Shown here one piece after another: positions 1 through 10,499 of a stretch of DNA of 64,000 nucleotides. Made by a program: the position numbers and the translations under genes. Source of the stretch: Antitrichia curtipendula (taxonomy: Eukaryota; Streptophyta; Bryopsida; Hypnales; Leucodontaceae). Within the stretch, counting starts at the first letter, position 1; each line of letters opens with the position of its first letter. The stretch spans positions 8,819,001 to 8,883,000 of the forward strand of contig OX579636.1 in assembly GCA_951230915.1 (NCBI GenBank). Direction: 5' to 3'. The notes beneath the pieces were generated by a model. That model saw nothing but the letters and a program-made list of their open reading frames with translations. It did no database searches and was not told where the DNA came from.

Positions 1-2
1 TT

Positions 3-332
3 CAGTCTGTAAATGCATCCTATGAGCATACAGATGTCAGTGTATTCGAAGAGTACGAAGAGCGTTGTGAACAATACTTGAGGGAATTAGTTTTCCATTA
101 TACGGAGCACATGTTGTGGTATAACTTTGGTTTTGTAGACACAAAGAAGTTCATGCCAGACACAGTGGACGACGTCTACAATGAGAACCTATATTGCTTG
201 AGTTGGTTTTATAACGGTTTACTGCCATTCGACACATGGGAACTTGAGTATGACGATTGGTTGGGCAAACAAGTGTTTGCAGCAATGAGTACTGAACATA
301 CTAATGACCGGCAATGGATGCATTGGAAATAG
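3..332 (+). CDS. Unrecognised ORF, truncated by the window edge
   Basis: The reading frame is open from base 3 to a stop at 330-332, so at least 109 residues are visible and the start lies outside the window. The peptide is acidic and rich in aromatic residues (Trp, Tyr, Phe). I recognise no domain. It lies about 0.7 kb upstream of the first CACTA transposase segment on the same strand and may be a C-terminal exon of another protein of that element, or of a neighbouring gene. That link rests on position only. Confidence 0.3.
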   Translation, partial: QSVNASYEHTDVSVFEEYEERCEQYLRELVFHYTEHMLWYNFGFVDTKKFMPDTVDDVYNENLYCLSWFYNGLLPFDTWELEYDDWLGKQVFAAMSTEHTNDRQWMHWK

Positions 333-1010
333 TTCACTTCTTTTTCAGAAGCAACTTCTGTTAGAACATATGTACAGTACAATAACAATGTGGTCTGATG
401 TTTAGATTTCTGTTCTATAGTACTACGTTTTGTACGGAAACACCACTGATAGTGTCAGCAGTTGTCAGTGCGCACCTATACAAGATAAATACAATGAAAA
501 ACAAGTTGTATAAACTTGTTGGCTATCATTGTCAACCTTACAGTTGAACCCTATATACTTTAGGTAAGTGCAGCATACGTGAACTGCAACTAGTAGTTGC
601 TACTATAGTCTTCTTAAAATTGACAGTGACTCCTATGATGTTATTACTAATTTCCATTTCATACTATGTATTAGGAATGTAGCACCTAAGATCTTTTTAT
701 TTCCTCATGTTCTCAGGAAGTACATGTAAGAATAGGAAATACTGAAAAATGGTAAAACAGAGTATAGAAAACCATAGCGTTCATCAAAAGATTGATCATG
801 ATTTCTTGTGAAATACATGCATTGTATCCGGAATTTCAAGTCAGTACTTTATAGATATTAAGTGTTCATTATTTTTGGAGTTATAGATGCTCTCTGTGTT
901 ACTTTTGAACGTAATGCACAAAGTGATTTCAACATGTTCTGAAGTTGTTATCCTGATGTTCCACGGTCCTTTCATATGTCACTTCGTATAGGGCTTCTAT
1001 AAAAACGACT

Positions 1011-1958
1011 TTGATCATGTCTGCTGTGAAAGAACATTGTGTTGTACACTACATCAGTATCATGAACTCATCAATCGAAGAAGGACGTGCCCGCATTTGT
1101 GTTACGCCAGATGGACGTACAGAACGGCATATTTCCGTCGGTGACTTGATTCTACAAACGGAATTGCGTGTTGCAACTCAGTTAGAAGTACAAGCATTTC
1201 GATGCCCGTGTAAAGATTGCCATGGCGGACGATGGAAGTCCATAGATGTCATCAGAAGGCACCACGCAGCAGTGGGTAGAGATCCGTTCCTTATGAAATC
1301 TATGATAGGAGGCGATCCTCCTGGCGGTTATCCATTGCGTGGCTTGTGGGTGGAAGATGTTGCGTACGACAATGATATTGTCCAGGAAACAGATGACCAT
1401 GCTAATGACACGCGCAACGATTTGCCTAAAGTACATAATTCACACGGAAATGAGGACGAAGAGGACCGTGATAATCCTCTTGATGAATATCATGAAGTGC
1501 AGAGGCAGGTTATGGAGGCCTTCGATCGTGGAGATGCTTTACACATGGAAGCTGAAGACGAAGCTGATGTTCCGGAAAACAAAAATTTGGAGAGTGATAC
1601 CGTAGACGGCTTGGAGGAATTGTATGAGCAAGCGACCACTCCATTGTATGCCGGCTCTAAGTGCACTGTTGTATCAGCGACAATAATAATCATGAACATG
1701 TGCACTGTATTCCGAGTGAGCAACAAATTTACAGACGAATTATTGCGTTATTTGTCAACAGATTTGTTGCCAGCGGATAACAAAATGCCGAGTACTTATT
1801 ATGTTGCGCGTCGTAGTATTCGAAAACTGGGTTTGAATTACAACAATGTGCATGCATGTCCAGACGGATGCATGCTGTATGAAGAGGATATGCTACTCTG
1901 GACGCTTGTCCGAAGTGTAGTAAATCACGATGGTCAGAAGGAAGTGCTTCAATCCTAG
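1011..1958 (+). pseudogene. CACTA transposase N-terminal segment (transposase-associated plus start of tnp2)
   Basis: A 315-codon frame contains a Cys cluster of the form CPCKDC, as in the transposase-associated domain, then an acidic linker. After that comes the typical tnp2 opening: ELYEQATTPLYAGSKCTVVS-like sequence, a YY-ARR-KLGLNY segment and CPDGCMLY. The frame ends at a stop at 1956-1958. The protein resumes in another frame with a KVIRHFPLIPRLQRM-like stretch, so there is a frameshift just after 1950. Known for the family: this is the start of the transposase that cuts CACTA ends. Here it is a fossil. Confidence 0.7.
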
Positions 1959-1959
1959 C

Positions 1960-2860
1960 GAAAGTCATTCGCCACTTTCCGCTTATACCTCGCTTGCAGC
2001 GCATGTAGAGGTCAAAAGAGATTGCAGGAATGCTAACTGGGTACACGAAGCACATTAGCGAAGACGGCGTAATGCGGTCTGTGGTGGACAGTCTAGCTTG
2101 GAAACATATCAACAACAATGTTGTATTCGACAACTTCGGGGTAGAAGAGCGGAACATGCGTTTTGCTTTATCGCTGGACGGTGTCAATCCATTTAAATTG
2201 AACAACACAAATTGGTCGACATGGCCAGTGCTTATTCTGATATACAATTTTGAACCGTGGTTCGTTACAAAGAAATTCTTCATTTCTTTGTGCATTTTGA
2301 TATCAGGTAAGCATTCGCCGACTTCGAAAAACATGGATGTTTTTCTCCGACCGCTGTTGAGGGAGTTGCTAGAACTATGGGAAGGCGTTCCGGCTATGGA
2401 TTTTTCTCATCCGGAAGGTTCAAGAGGCTTTACACTACGAGGTTTAGTAATGTGGACTATCTCAGATTTTCTGGCGTACGGTTTGATATCAGGACTTTGT
2501 TGTAAGGGTTACAAGGGATGTCCGCCATGTGGACCAGAGACGGATGCACGTATGGCTAGAACAGGTGATGTATTAGCCGACCGCTCCACAAGAGGTTCAA
2601 AAATTGTATAAAGCGGTGTACGTCGTTATTTACCACGTCACCATCCGTACCGTCGGAACAAAAGATTCAATGGTGCCAACGAACAGCGAACAAGTCCGCC
2701 GGTAGTGTCTGGATTGGACATCATACAATATGCAGCGTGGCGACAATCATATCTGGATCTAGGTGGAAAAGAGAACGGAAAGGATGACCCAATACACAGC
2801 ATTGGGGTGAAGCGTCTAAGTGCACTATACAAACTTCCATATTGGCAAGTACAACTTTAA
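1960..2860 (+). pseudogene. CACTA transposase core segment (Transposase_21/tnp2)
   Basis: This continues the preceding segment after a frameshift. The frame around 1960-2611 carries the tnp2 signatures D-G-V-N-P-F, W-P-V-L, LC-LISGKHSP and a DFLAYGLISG-like stretch. Its TAG near 2010 sits where a Tyr is normal (RM-stop-RSKEIAGML). The stop at 2609-2611 sits where KIVY is expected (KIV-stop-SGVRRYLP), and the frame then continues with H-PYRR and a HSIGVKRLSALYKLPYW-like end near 2855. Two point stops and the frameshift make it non-functional. Confidence 0.7.
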
Positions 2861-3242
2861 TTTTGGTCCTATAATTTCAGTTCTAAACAGGCAATGCATT
2901 AGATTTAAATAACGTTGCAGTCCCAAAACCCAGCTTGACATGTTCACATTTTTTTTTGTGTCCATCGCTAACGTTGGACAAAGCAGTATTTTTCGTTGGA
3001 GATAGCAAACGCATTGAACATATGAACATGGGTTCTCTAACTCCAAAATAGTTATTATCTAATAATGAGAATTTCTTACATGTATTGAAAAACACAACTA
3101 CTACCAATTGTAGTGGAAGTACAATGTCAGAACAAATGTTGGGATCGCATGTTAAATTTTAGTGTAGAAGTGAAGAAATACAGCATAACAGTTCATGCAA
3201 AGTACGTTCGAGAGCGGGGTTGTTCTAAAAGTGTGTTGTTGA

Positions 3243-3626
3243 TTGTTTGGACAGTTTCTATTGATACGGCATTTATTGGACGTCATGCACTGCGAAAAGA
3301 ATCTATGTGAGAACATAGTAAAAACTTTGATGGCAATGACAGACAGTCCTGGAAGTCATCAAGATGCACAGAATCTGGGCATTCGTGAGGAAATATGGTT
3401 GCAAGCATCCGCACGAGCGAATGCTGATTTCTACATGCCGCACGCACCATACATATTGAACTCAAATGAGCGAAAGGAGTTCGTGAGCATCATCTCAAAC
3501 ATTTGTACGCTGACAAATTACGTGGGTTCTATTCACAAACGATTGAAGGATGGGAAATTGCAGTACATGAAAACACATGATTACCATGTTCTCATGCAAC
3601 AGGTACTACTCATAAGCACGTACTAA
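3243..3626 (+). pseudogene. CACTA transposase segment (HLLDVMHCEKN motif)
   Basis: A 127-codon frame contains HLLDVMHCEKNLCENI, a hallmark of plant tnp2 transposases, followed by the region leading into DUF4218 (Y-M-P-H-A-P-Y, LTNYVGSIHKRL, KTHDYHVLMQQ). The preceding 2860-3240 is AT-rich without coding sense and may be a former intron. The frame ends about 200 bases before the next segment. Confidence 0.65.
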
Positions 3627-3819
3627 TAGAAGTGCATAGAACATTATACTCATTGAATTGTTTAGAATTTATGAAGCATGTATTATGTGAAGCATACACA
3701 ATCATCGAATATGAAAAGTGCTGTTGAAGACTTCGGCAAGCTAGGACAGCTAGAAGTGACAACGTGCAGTATGTAAACCGACATTTAAAGATTTTGAATT
3801 ATAGTACAGAACACAAAAG

Positions 3820-4446
3820 ATGCTAATAACTAGCATATATGAAAAGTGGGAAAAACATCTAGCTCAACGACAATTAATTTTTAATGTACACCTGTGCATG
3901 CAGATACTTCCAGTTGCTGTTCGAAATGTATTGGACGAAAATGTGCGTGTGGCAATCATCAGAATGTGTAGAGTGTTCCAAAAACTTTGTGAAAAAGAAG
4001 TGAGGTCAGCAGACGAACCCGATATGATGAAGAATGTGGTCATGGCAATATGCATGCTGGAGAAGGAGTTCCCTCCAACGTTCTTAAATGTCATGACGCA
4101 TTTGCCCGTGCATCTAGTGCAACAATTATTCATGTGTGGACTAGTACATTGTCGGTGGATGTCTCCTATTGAGAGGTACATGAAAACGTTAAAAGATTAC
4201 GTCAGGACTTATGCACATCCTGAAGGGAGTATTGCCGAAGGGTATAGAATGGAGGATACATTGGGTTTCTGCACTGAGTATATGAAGCAATTTAGAGGAA
4301 CCTCGCACAGAGTGTGGGACTCAACAGAAGATGCCATCATAAATGATGAGGTTCTATCGGTTCATGATTCTAAGAAACAGAAGATGTCACAGGATATGAG
4401 AAGTTATGCACATGCTTTTGTTCTTGAAAATGCGGCAAGTTTATAA
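3820..4446 (+). pseudogene. CACTA transposase segment, DUF4218 domain
   Basis: A 208-codon frame opens with LPVAVRNVLD and continues with LCMLEKEFPP-, FLNVMTHLPVHLVQQ- and CGLVHCRWMSPIERYMKTLK-like blocks, the pattern of DUF4218, which sits C-terminal to Transposase_21 in plant CACTA proteins. The stop at 4444-4446 is followed by about 0.6 kb without a clear frame. A short RARRWEDREAYRLQN-like stretch can be read near 4800-4850. Confidence 0.7.
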
Positions 4447-5027
4447 CAGTGGCGAGAGTAAGTGCCATGCACAAAAAGTTTTCAATTGAAAACGAAGTGC
4501 ACATAAGTAGTATTGGATAACATGTTTTCGTTCAAAGGAAGTTGTTTCCTTTGAATTCTAGCAATTTTACTTCAAGTACATTGTATTAGTCAAAGTACAA
4601 TAAGTGCCCAGCAGCACAGTGTCAACTATATAGAACGTCAGTTTTTGGAATAATGCAAGAAGAGTACTGTAGTATTCAACATAGACGGAGAGTTCACTAA
4701 ATGTTTCTCAGAAAAAAGTGCAGTTGCAGATGCTTATGAAATGTGTGAATGTCAGTGATTAACGCATAATGTTTTCATGTATGTAACAGACAGTATGCAA
4801 CTGAGAGAGCACGTAGATGGGAAGATCGAGAAGCATACAGGTTGCAGAACAGGCGTCGACAAGTAGGGGGAGGCATAAGGTATCCGCTGGAATTGAGTGA
4901 ATTACCATGCTTCGGAGATTGGTTTCGTTCACGCATTTGAAATGCACAGAATGCAGGTGAAGAATTAAATGAAGATGTTCTACAATATAGTGAATCCCCG
5001 GAGATAAATGCAACATCTCACAGGCAG

Positions 5028-5633
5028 ATGTATTGTTTTGGAATGCATTTCCGCGTTCGCAGCTCCAAAGCGTCTCTAGTAATGAGAGACTCTTGTGTGG
5101 TAGCCTCTTTCACACGTCAACTGAGATGGGGGCTCAGAAACGGAAGGCCTATGGAGAGCACGGATGAATATGTGGGTTACATTGAAGAGATACTAGAGTT
5201 GGATTATCGAAATCATTGCATGGCTGTCTTGGTCTATGACTGGGTTTGTGCATCCAAAGATGCACGAACGCCTAATGTAGTGCGAGATAAATATGGATTC
5301 TTGCTTGCAAACTTCAATCACATGGATGGGAAAATCCATGCAGATTCCTTTGCATTCCCTCTTCATTGCCAGCAAGTGTTCTTCTCAGACGATCCCCAGC
5401 GACGAGGTTGGAAAGTGGTGTACAGAACCGACGTCAGAGGGAGACGGCAGGAATTCCAATTCGCATTGAGCACAACCAATGTATTGCGTATTGGGAACGA
5501 CGCAGACTTTGTGGGCTTGCAAGCAACAATGTTAGAATCTGAGCCACAACGTGTTCCAGCAACAATAGGAGGCATGTACATTAGAGCAACCGAGAGACAA
5601 CCTGTAGAACAACGAGCGGGTGATGAAGAGTAG
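5028..5633 (+). pseudogene. CACTA transposase segment, DUF4216 domain
   Basis: A 201-codon frame contains Y-V-G-Y-I-E-E-I-L-E-L-D-Y, V-Y-D-W-V near its middle and a D-P-FAFPLHCQQVFFSDDP-like stretch. This matches DUF4216, the usual C-terminal module of plant CACTA proteins. The first ATG of the frame may be internal because upstream coding sequence has decayed. The C-terminus is polar (Gln/Glu-rich) and ends at 5633. Confidence 0.65.
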
Positions 5634-5939
5634 TCTATGGCATGTATGAAACAGTACGCATATAAAAAGACATGGACAAATGAATATGAAATGGATGAAT
5701 GATAGCTACAACAAAAAGTACAGAATGTGCAGTTCATTCTCTTAATATGACGAAAGCCTTTGTTGTATGGTGTGTGCATCAAGTCACAGCATGTAGAACA
5801 ATGAAAGTTGTGCAGGGCATACAGTTATGTTGTGCACCACAGTTTTTTGAGATGCAACGTTTATCGAAATGGAAGGAAATGACACGAAAATATGAAATAG
5901 CAATGTTTTATGAAATGTTCATGCAGACAAAGGTATAAC

Positions 5940-7258
5940 ATTGTAGGTGATATATTCAATGTAAAAGTACAAGCATACGATCGTCACGCACAGTCCATCG
6001 AAAAAGTTGTACACGACATACGCACAAAGCGTTCTTGTTTAAATTCATACAATCATGACTGGAATAAAATGATGCACTCTTAGAAGGTATTGTAGGAAGT
6101 CAAACATGTTCGTATTGTGTTTTCACGTAGTGCGTTGTACTTTTCAGCTGTAGACTCTTGTATGTACAAAATGAATGTTAAGGAAAAGAGTAGGAGTTAT
6201 ATAGAGGAAGAATTCGTAAGCAATACAGGAAGTGCATGACTGGAGTTAAAGGAAAAGGGTATAGTGCTGAATGGAGCAGTAAATGCTTATTTCCGGGTTT
6301 TGAAAGTTTGTCCGACGAAACATTAACACACAAGTCAGAAAGTATGAAAACCTTAATTAGCATAAATAGAGCTGCATGTTTCTTTCAGTAGTAGCTTTGA
6401 ATGTCAGGTATATGACAACAAAATGTTGTTGGCCATGTTTACGAAAGAAAAAATAGTAGGTTTTCTTTTTTGGTTTTAAAAAAAAAAAAATACTTCAGTT
6501 GTCCCCCTCCCCCCCCAAAAAGAAATACTAAAAAATTTAAAATCTAAATGACGTTGTTTTCTGAAATTTGAGTGACATCGTAGTCGAACATGGAAGTGCT
6601 TATAGCAATGTCAACTAAAACGTAGACGAAACTCACAACTACTAACTGTTTTCTTCTAGACATTGGCATGTCATAGTCAACATTATCAAAATTTCTGGTT
6701 CAAACAACTTGCGAACTTGTGACATACAGCTGTTATTTAGGACAACCCTCGTTTTGCCAAAACGCCACCAAAAACAAGGGTTTCTTCTAGTGATGGCAGT
6801 TTTGAGTGTTTTTTGCAGGAAAAACACCATGGTCCTCTAGGGGTTAATAAAAATGAAATGATTTAAAAATTTCAAGGGATTTTCGATGGAAAAAAGGCGG
6901 TCGGGCTTTAGAGCTAAAAGTCTCTAATTTCAAATTATATTTGGCAATCCACATGACTACATCAATTCATTCACTAATCACTATTGTATAAATTGGTGGA
7001 ATTAGGATTTGTAGGCAACATGAAAAAAGTAGCACAAAACCATTCATTTAAATAAAAAATTGAAAGGAATAAAATAAAATTACACTCACTTGTTTAGATA
7101 ATAAACATTTCATATAAGCCAAGTTAGTACAAAATAGATTGAGGCCACAAAGCATGCTACATTGCTACGGATGTCCTCAAGCCTATACCATAATAACTGC
7201 ATGTGCTAAATAAACACTAATTTGGCAACTATAATACTATATTGTAATACACTATTAT
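5940..7258. other. Non-coding stretch between the CACTA body and the kinase-like gene
   Basis: AT-rich sequence with an A-run followed by a C-run near 6478-6520. I see no gene or recognisable repeat. It may include the unrecognised right end of the CACTA element and the 3' flank of the minus-strand kinase-like gene. Confidence 0.4.
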
Positions 7259-8730
7259 CTAATCTTCATTTCCTTCCTGTTGGTCTTCAAGTTCTTGTTC
7301 TTTACGTGACTTGCGGTAGCAATCCACAGGTGGTGTCTTAAACGTCGAAGCACTACTTAGGCGTTTCACAGCATATGTCACCGAGCGTCGTTGTAGTGGC
7401 TCCACCTTGCACAAATCACCTAGTGTTGCTTGAAACGTACCAAATGCTGTATGGTCAGGAATCATCTCTTCATTTACACGATCTTTTTTCCACACCTTCA
7501 TAGCCAATTTTCCTATGGAGTATCCGTCCGTGTGTATACTAACACACAATGGCCTCACCATGCGATTTGGAGATGATGAAGTTCCTGTCTGACCAGTCAA
7601 GTACATCAACTCTGGAGCCACCCACCAACGTTTCGCTTGGGTGGTTTCCAACTTCCTTGGACAATTGAATTGGTAAAGAGAAGGGGTTTCTTCGTTGATG
7701 CGGCTACCCATTCCCCAATCACATAGACCAATCCACACGGTTCTTCCATCATCATTTGGAAAGTGGAGCATAATGTTCTCCGGTGTGATGTCGTTGTGCA
7801 ATACAGAGCATTGCTGCACTACATCCACAATGCAAATCATCGCCTACGCAAGTTCGGTGTGCTTGCGTCTATATGCCATGAGTCGTTTGGCTTCTTGCAT
7901 TGTTTGAGGAGTTGTATAGTAAGCCAACTCCCCAATTTCATCTGGATCTCGATTCTTCTCATCAAGTGTAAACATGGCGCCAAGAGTACCTCCATTCCAC
8001 CATTGAGAATAATATTCCATGGTCATGTCATTTATAGCAAAGAATTTAATGACCCCTGGATGATCACATGGACAAACCAATGCCTCAATAGACAACTTCT
8101 CTCTTGACTTCTTCAATTGATCAACGTGCAAGGCTGACTTCCCAGCTAATGCCATCTTCTCGGGAATGTGTTTTGAATTTTGAAGACAAACCTTGCGCAC
8201 CCTTTCGTTCCCCCCTTGTTTGGTATGGCCGGACAAAGGAACCACCACCACTCCTCTTTCAAGGAAAACCACTCCTCCTGCAGCCACTTGACCAAACACC
8301 AAATTTTGACTTCGTTGAAACCACGGAGCAGAACGGATGTTGTGTGAAGATAGTGGTCGCATTGCGTCATGCTACCAATACACCTTCTTGTGCAACAAAT
8401 TCAATGCTTGTTGCCTGGGCACTACACTCCTTTGAAAGCCTTTTATTTTTTCCGCAACTTGGGCAAGATTGAAGACACACGTTTGCACTTGTGCATCCAA
8501 CCAACGAGTGAATTCTTCCTTTGTGCGGTCTTCCAGCCACTCATCCCCGCTCACTGATGTCCAAAACATGTGGTTCAACTTGGCTTTAATGGCATCCACG
8601 CCCTGTGCTCCGCGTGATACGTATGTTGTGTTCAATTGTCCAATCGAATACTGCTCCAAAAAACCCAATGCCACTTCATGCAATTTGCGCGTTGCAACCT
8701 TGCTTGGCCATTTTTCCGGATTTGCGGCTT
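7259..8730 (-). pseudogene. Divergent protein-kinase-like gene body with two internal TAG stops
   Basis: On the minus strand a single frame runs from a probable splice acceptor (TAG at 8733-8731) to a TAG stop at 7261-7259, broken only by TAG at 8374-8372 and 7846-7844. The N-terminal ~110 residues are unrecognised. The second part resembles a kinase N-lobe (VAAGGVVFLE, then HPGVIKFF and YYSQWWNGGTLG, like the hinge region). The last part has a catalytic loop LHNDITPENIML near 7798 (the HRD and Asn positions are met), CDWGMG in place of DFG, VAPEL for APE, and DGYSIGKLAM for subdomain IX. Family knowledge: Ser/Thr-kinase fold; activity is uncertain because DFG reads DWG. The acceptor implies upstream exons I could not find. 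Its neighbour upstream on the same strand is the ParB-methyltransferase gene. Confidence 0.65.
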
Positions 8731-8732
8731 CT

Positions 8733-10499
8733 AATTTATTATAAGATTATCTTCTAATTTATTATAAAATCAATTAAACCACTAATTTACTATGTTTATT
8801 TTTCCTATTTTAGTGTTTCTATTATTATGTATAACATCTTTTGGGTACCCTTTTGGGTACATAGTGACAAACTGTTGAATTATATGAGAAATTATCATGA
8901 ATAACAAAAAGGGGACACATGCCATTTTTCCATTAGTTGCAAAAAATTTATACAAATTTTGAAATGGATACAATACTCATTATTCTATTAAATTCAAAAA
9001 TTCTCACAAGGATAAACAATGACTACAAAAACTAAGTCTATACTTTGTTCAATTTCACTCCATGCACCATACATTAAAAATAAATGAATAAAATCCAAAT
9101 GACCAAACATGAATGTTCTAGTATCCTCTGTATTACTGTATACTACAATTTAAAAAAAACTTGAAGCAAAAAGAAATCACGGGTTGGAGGTAAATTAATT
9201 TTAAAGCTAACCACCCCATAGATCCAATTGTTGAGGCAGATTTGGTAATCACTCCAAAATTTTGGTATCAAATTGTTGTTGTCATATCATATTAAACCAC
9301 CTTTAATCCAAACAAATATACTATGGAAATGTCCTTACAAACAAATATCTTGAATTCAAAAAGATTGTAGTGAAAATAATTGTTTTGGTTGCTAAATATA
9401 AATTAAAAAGATTTATATTAATTGTCTAACAAGACAAATATCTTCAAATCTATTCTAAGTAGATGCAACAATGGGTCAAATTGCAACATATAGATCATCT
9501 ATGATAGTAAATGAAATCTCAAATCTTTGATTCATTAAAAACTTTCAAATTCCATTCAAATTAATTTTATCTATTTTTTTCTCTATATATAATTTTTTTT
9601 GAAGCAAATGTAGGTCAACTTTTTACAACAGGGTTGCTAGCGTGTGAGCCTATGAGCCTATGAGCCTGTGAGCGGGAAAGTTTTGTTAGAAAAAAGTAGA
9701 TAATAGACCTATGACCGTGGATGTAGGTATTTTAATTTTTTAGAAATGGGAGTTCATTTTCCCAAAATTTTAGTCACTTACAACCATTTAAAATAAAATC
9801 ATTGCCCCAACTAATAGGATATCACCAGAATTTGATGTCCAAGAATTTGTTTGTACTTTTTTTGTCTTCAAAAGATTCATAACACATTTGAAGGGGTTTT
9901 ATTTTTTAGAAACAAAAAAAATAGAATCAAAAAAAATAAAAAAATAGGGCATTTGGAAGATCTACGTAGTATTAAGATTTAATCAAAAAATGGAAGTCAA
10001 AACATCTTATACCTTTTAGAAGTGGATTAGGGATTGCCTATTTGTACAAATGTGGAGAACATAAAATTATAGATTTCATGATGCCCATTGCAAAGAACGA
10101 CTCCACTACTTATAGAAATTGACTACAAAATTTTATATAAAAATCATTAAAGTCTTTCGGTGAATATTATTAAAAAATCCAAAATCTACAAATGTGACAA
10201 ATTAACAATATAGGCTTTGAAATTCTCAAAAATATTATAAAGTTCTTGAAAAGAAAGGATACAACATCAATCAAAACTCTACAGACAATTGTTTTGTTAT
10301 GTGTTATGGGACATAATTAAGAAGTTATAACAATAGATCATAAAATCACTATAAAAATGATAGTTCATTTTGGCAACAACCCGAAACTGCATGTAGAAAG
10401 AAATGACACCCAAAATGTAGCCATAAAACATACAAATCCAATCATAATGGAAGTCAATACATAATAAACTAACTCAAGAGATATGTCAATCTTCTGAGT
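8733..10499. other. AT-rich interval between the kinase-like gene and the ParB-methyltransferase gene
   Basis: No coding frame of note. It contains one arm (about 9016-9745) of a dispersed repeat found inverted at 34.8-35.4 kb, including a run of GTGAGCCTAT-type short repeats at 9640-9670. If the kinase-like gene has further upstream exons, they should lie here, but none was recognised. Confidence 0.5.
9016..9745 (+). repeat. Dispersed repeat, left copy (inverted relative to 34.8-35.4 kb)
   Basis: The segment starting ACAATGACTACAAAAACTA is closely matched, as reverse complement, by the segment ending near 35357. Matching blocks include the AATCACGGGTTGGAGG and CTAACCACCCCATAGATCC regions (9176-9230), the GCTAGCGTGTGAGC region (about 9638) and GACCTATGACCGT (about 9706). 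The middle part (about 9270-9600) does not match. The two copies could be separate insertions of one repeat family or the ends of a larger unit. Confidence 0.6.

Larger units (their letters stand above)
1011..5636 (+). mobile_element. Decayed CACTA (En/Spm-type) DNA transposon, coding body
   Basis: Successive plus-strand fragments follow the domain order of plant CACTA tnp2-type proteins: a transposase-associated Cys-rich N-terminus, Transposase_21 (tnp2), DUF4218, then DUF4216. The fragments are separated by frameshifts, in-frame stops (TAG near 2010, TAA at 2609-2611) and apparently intronic AT-rich stretches, so the element is not coding-competent. I did not identify CACTA termini or target-site duplications. 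The left end may lie outside the window, and the right end lies somewhere past the DUF4216 segment. Confidence 0.75.
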
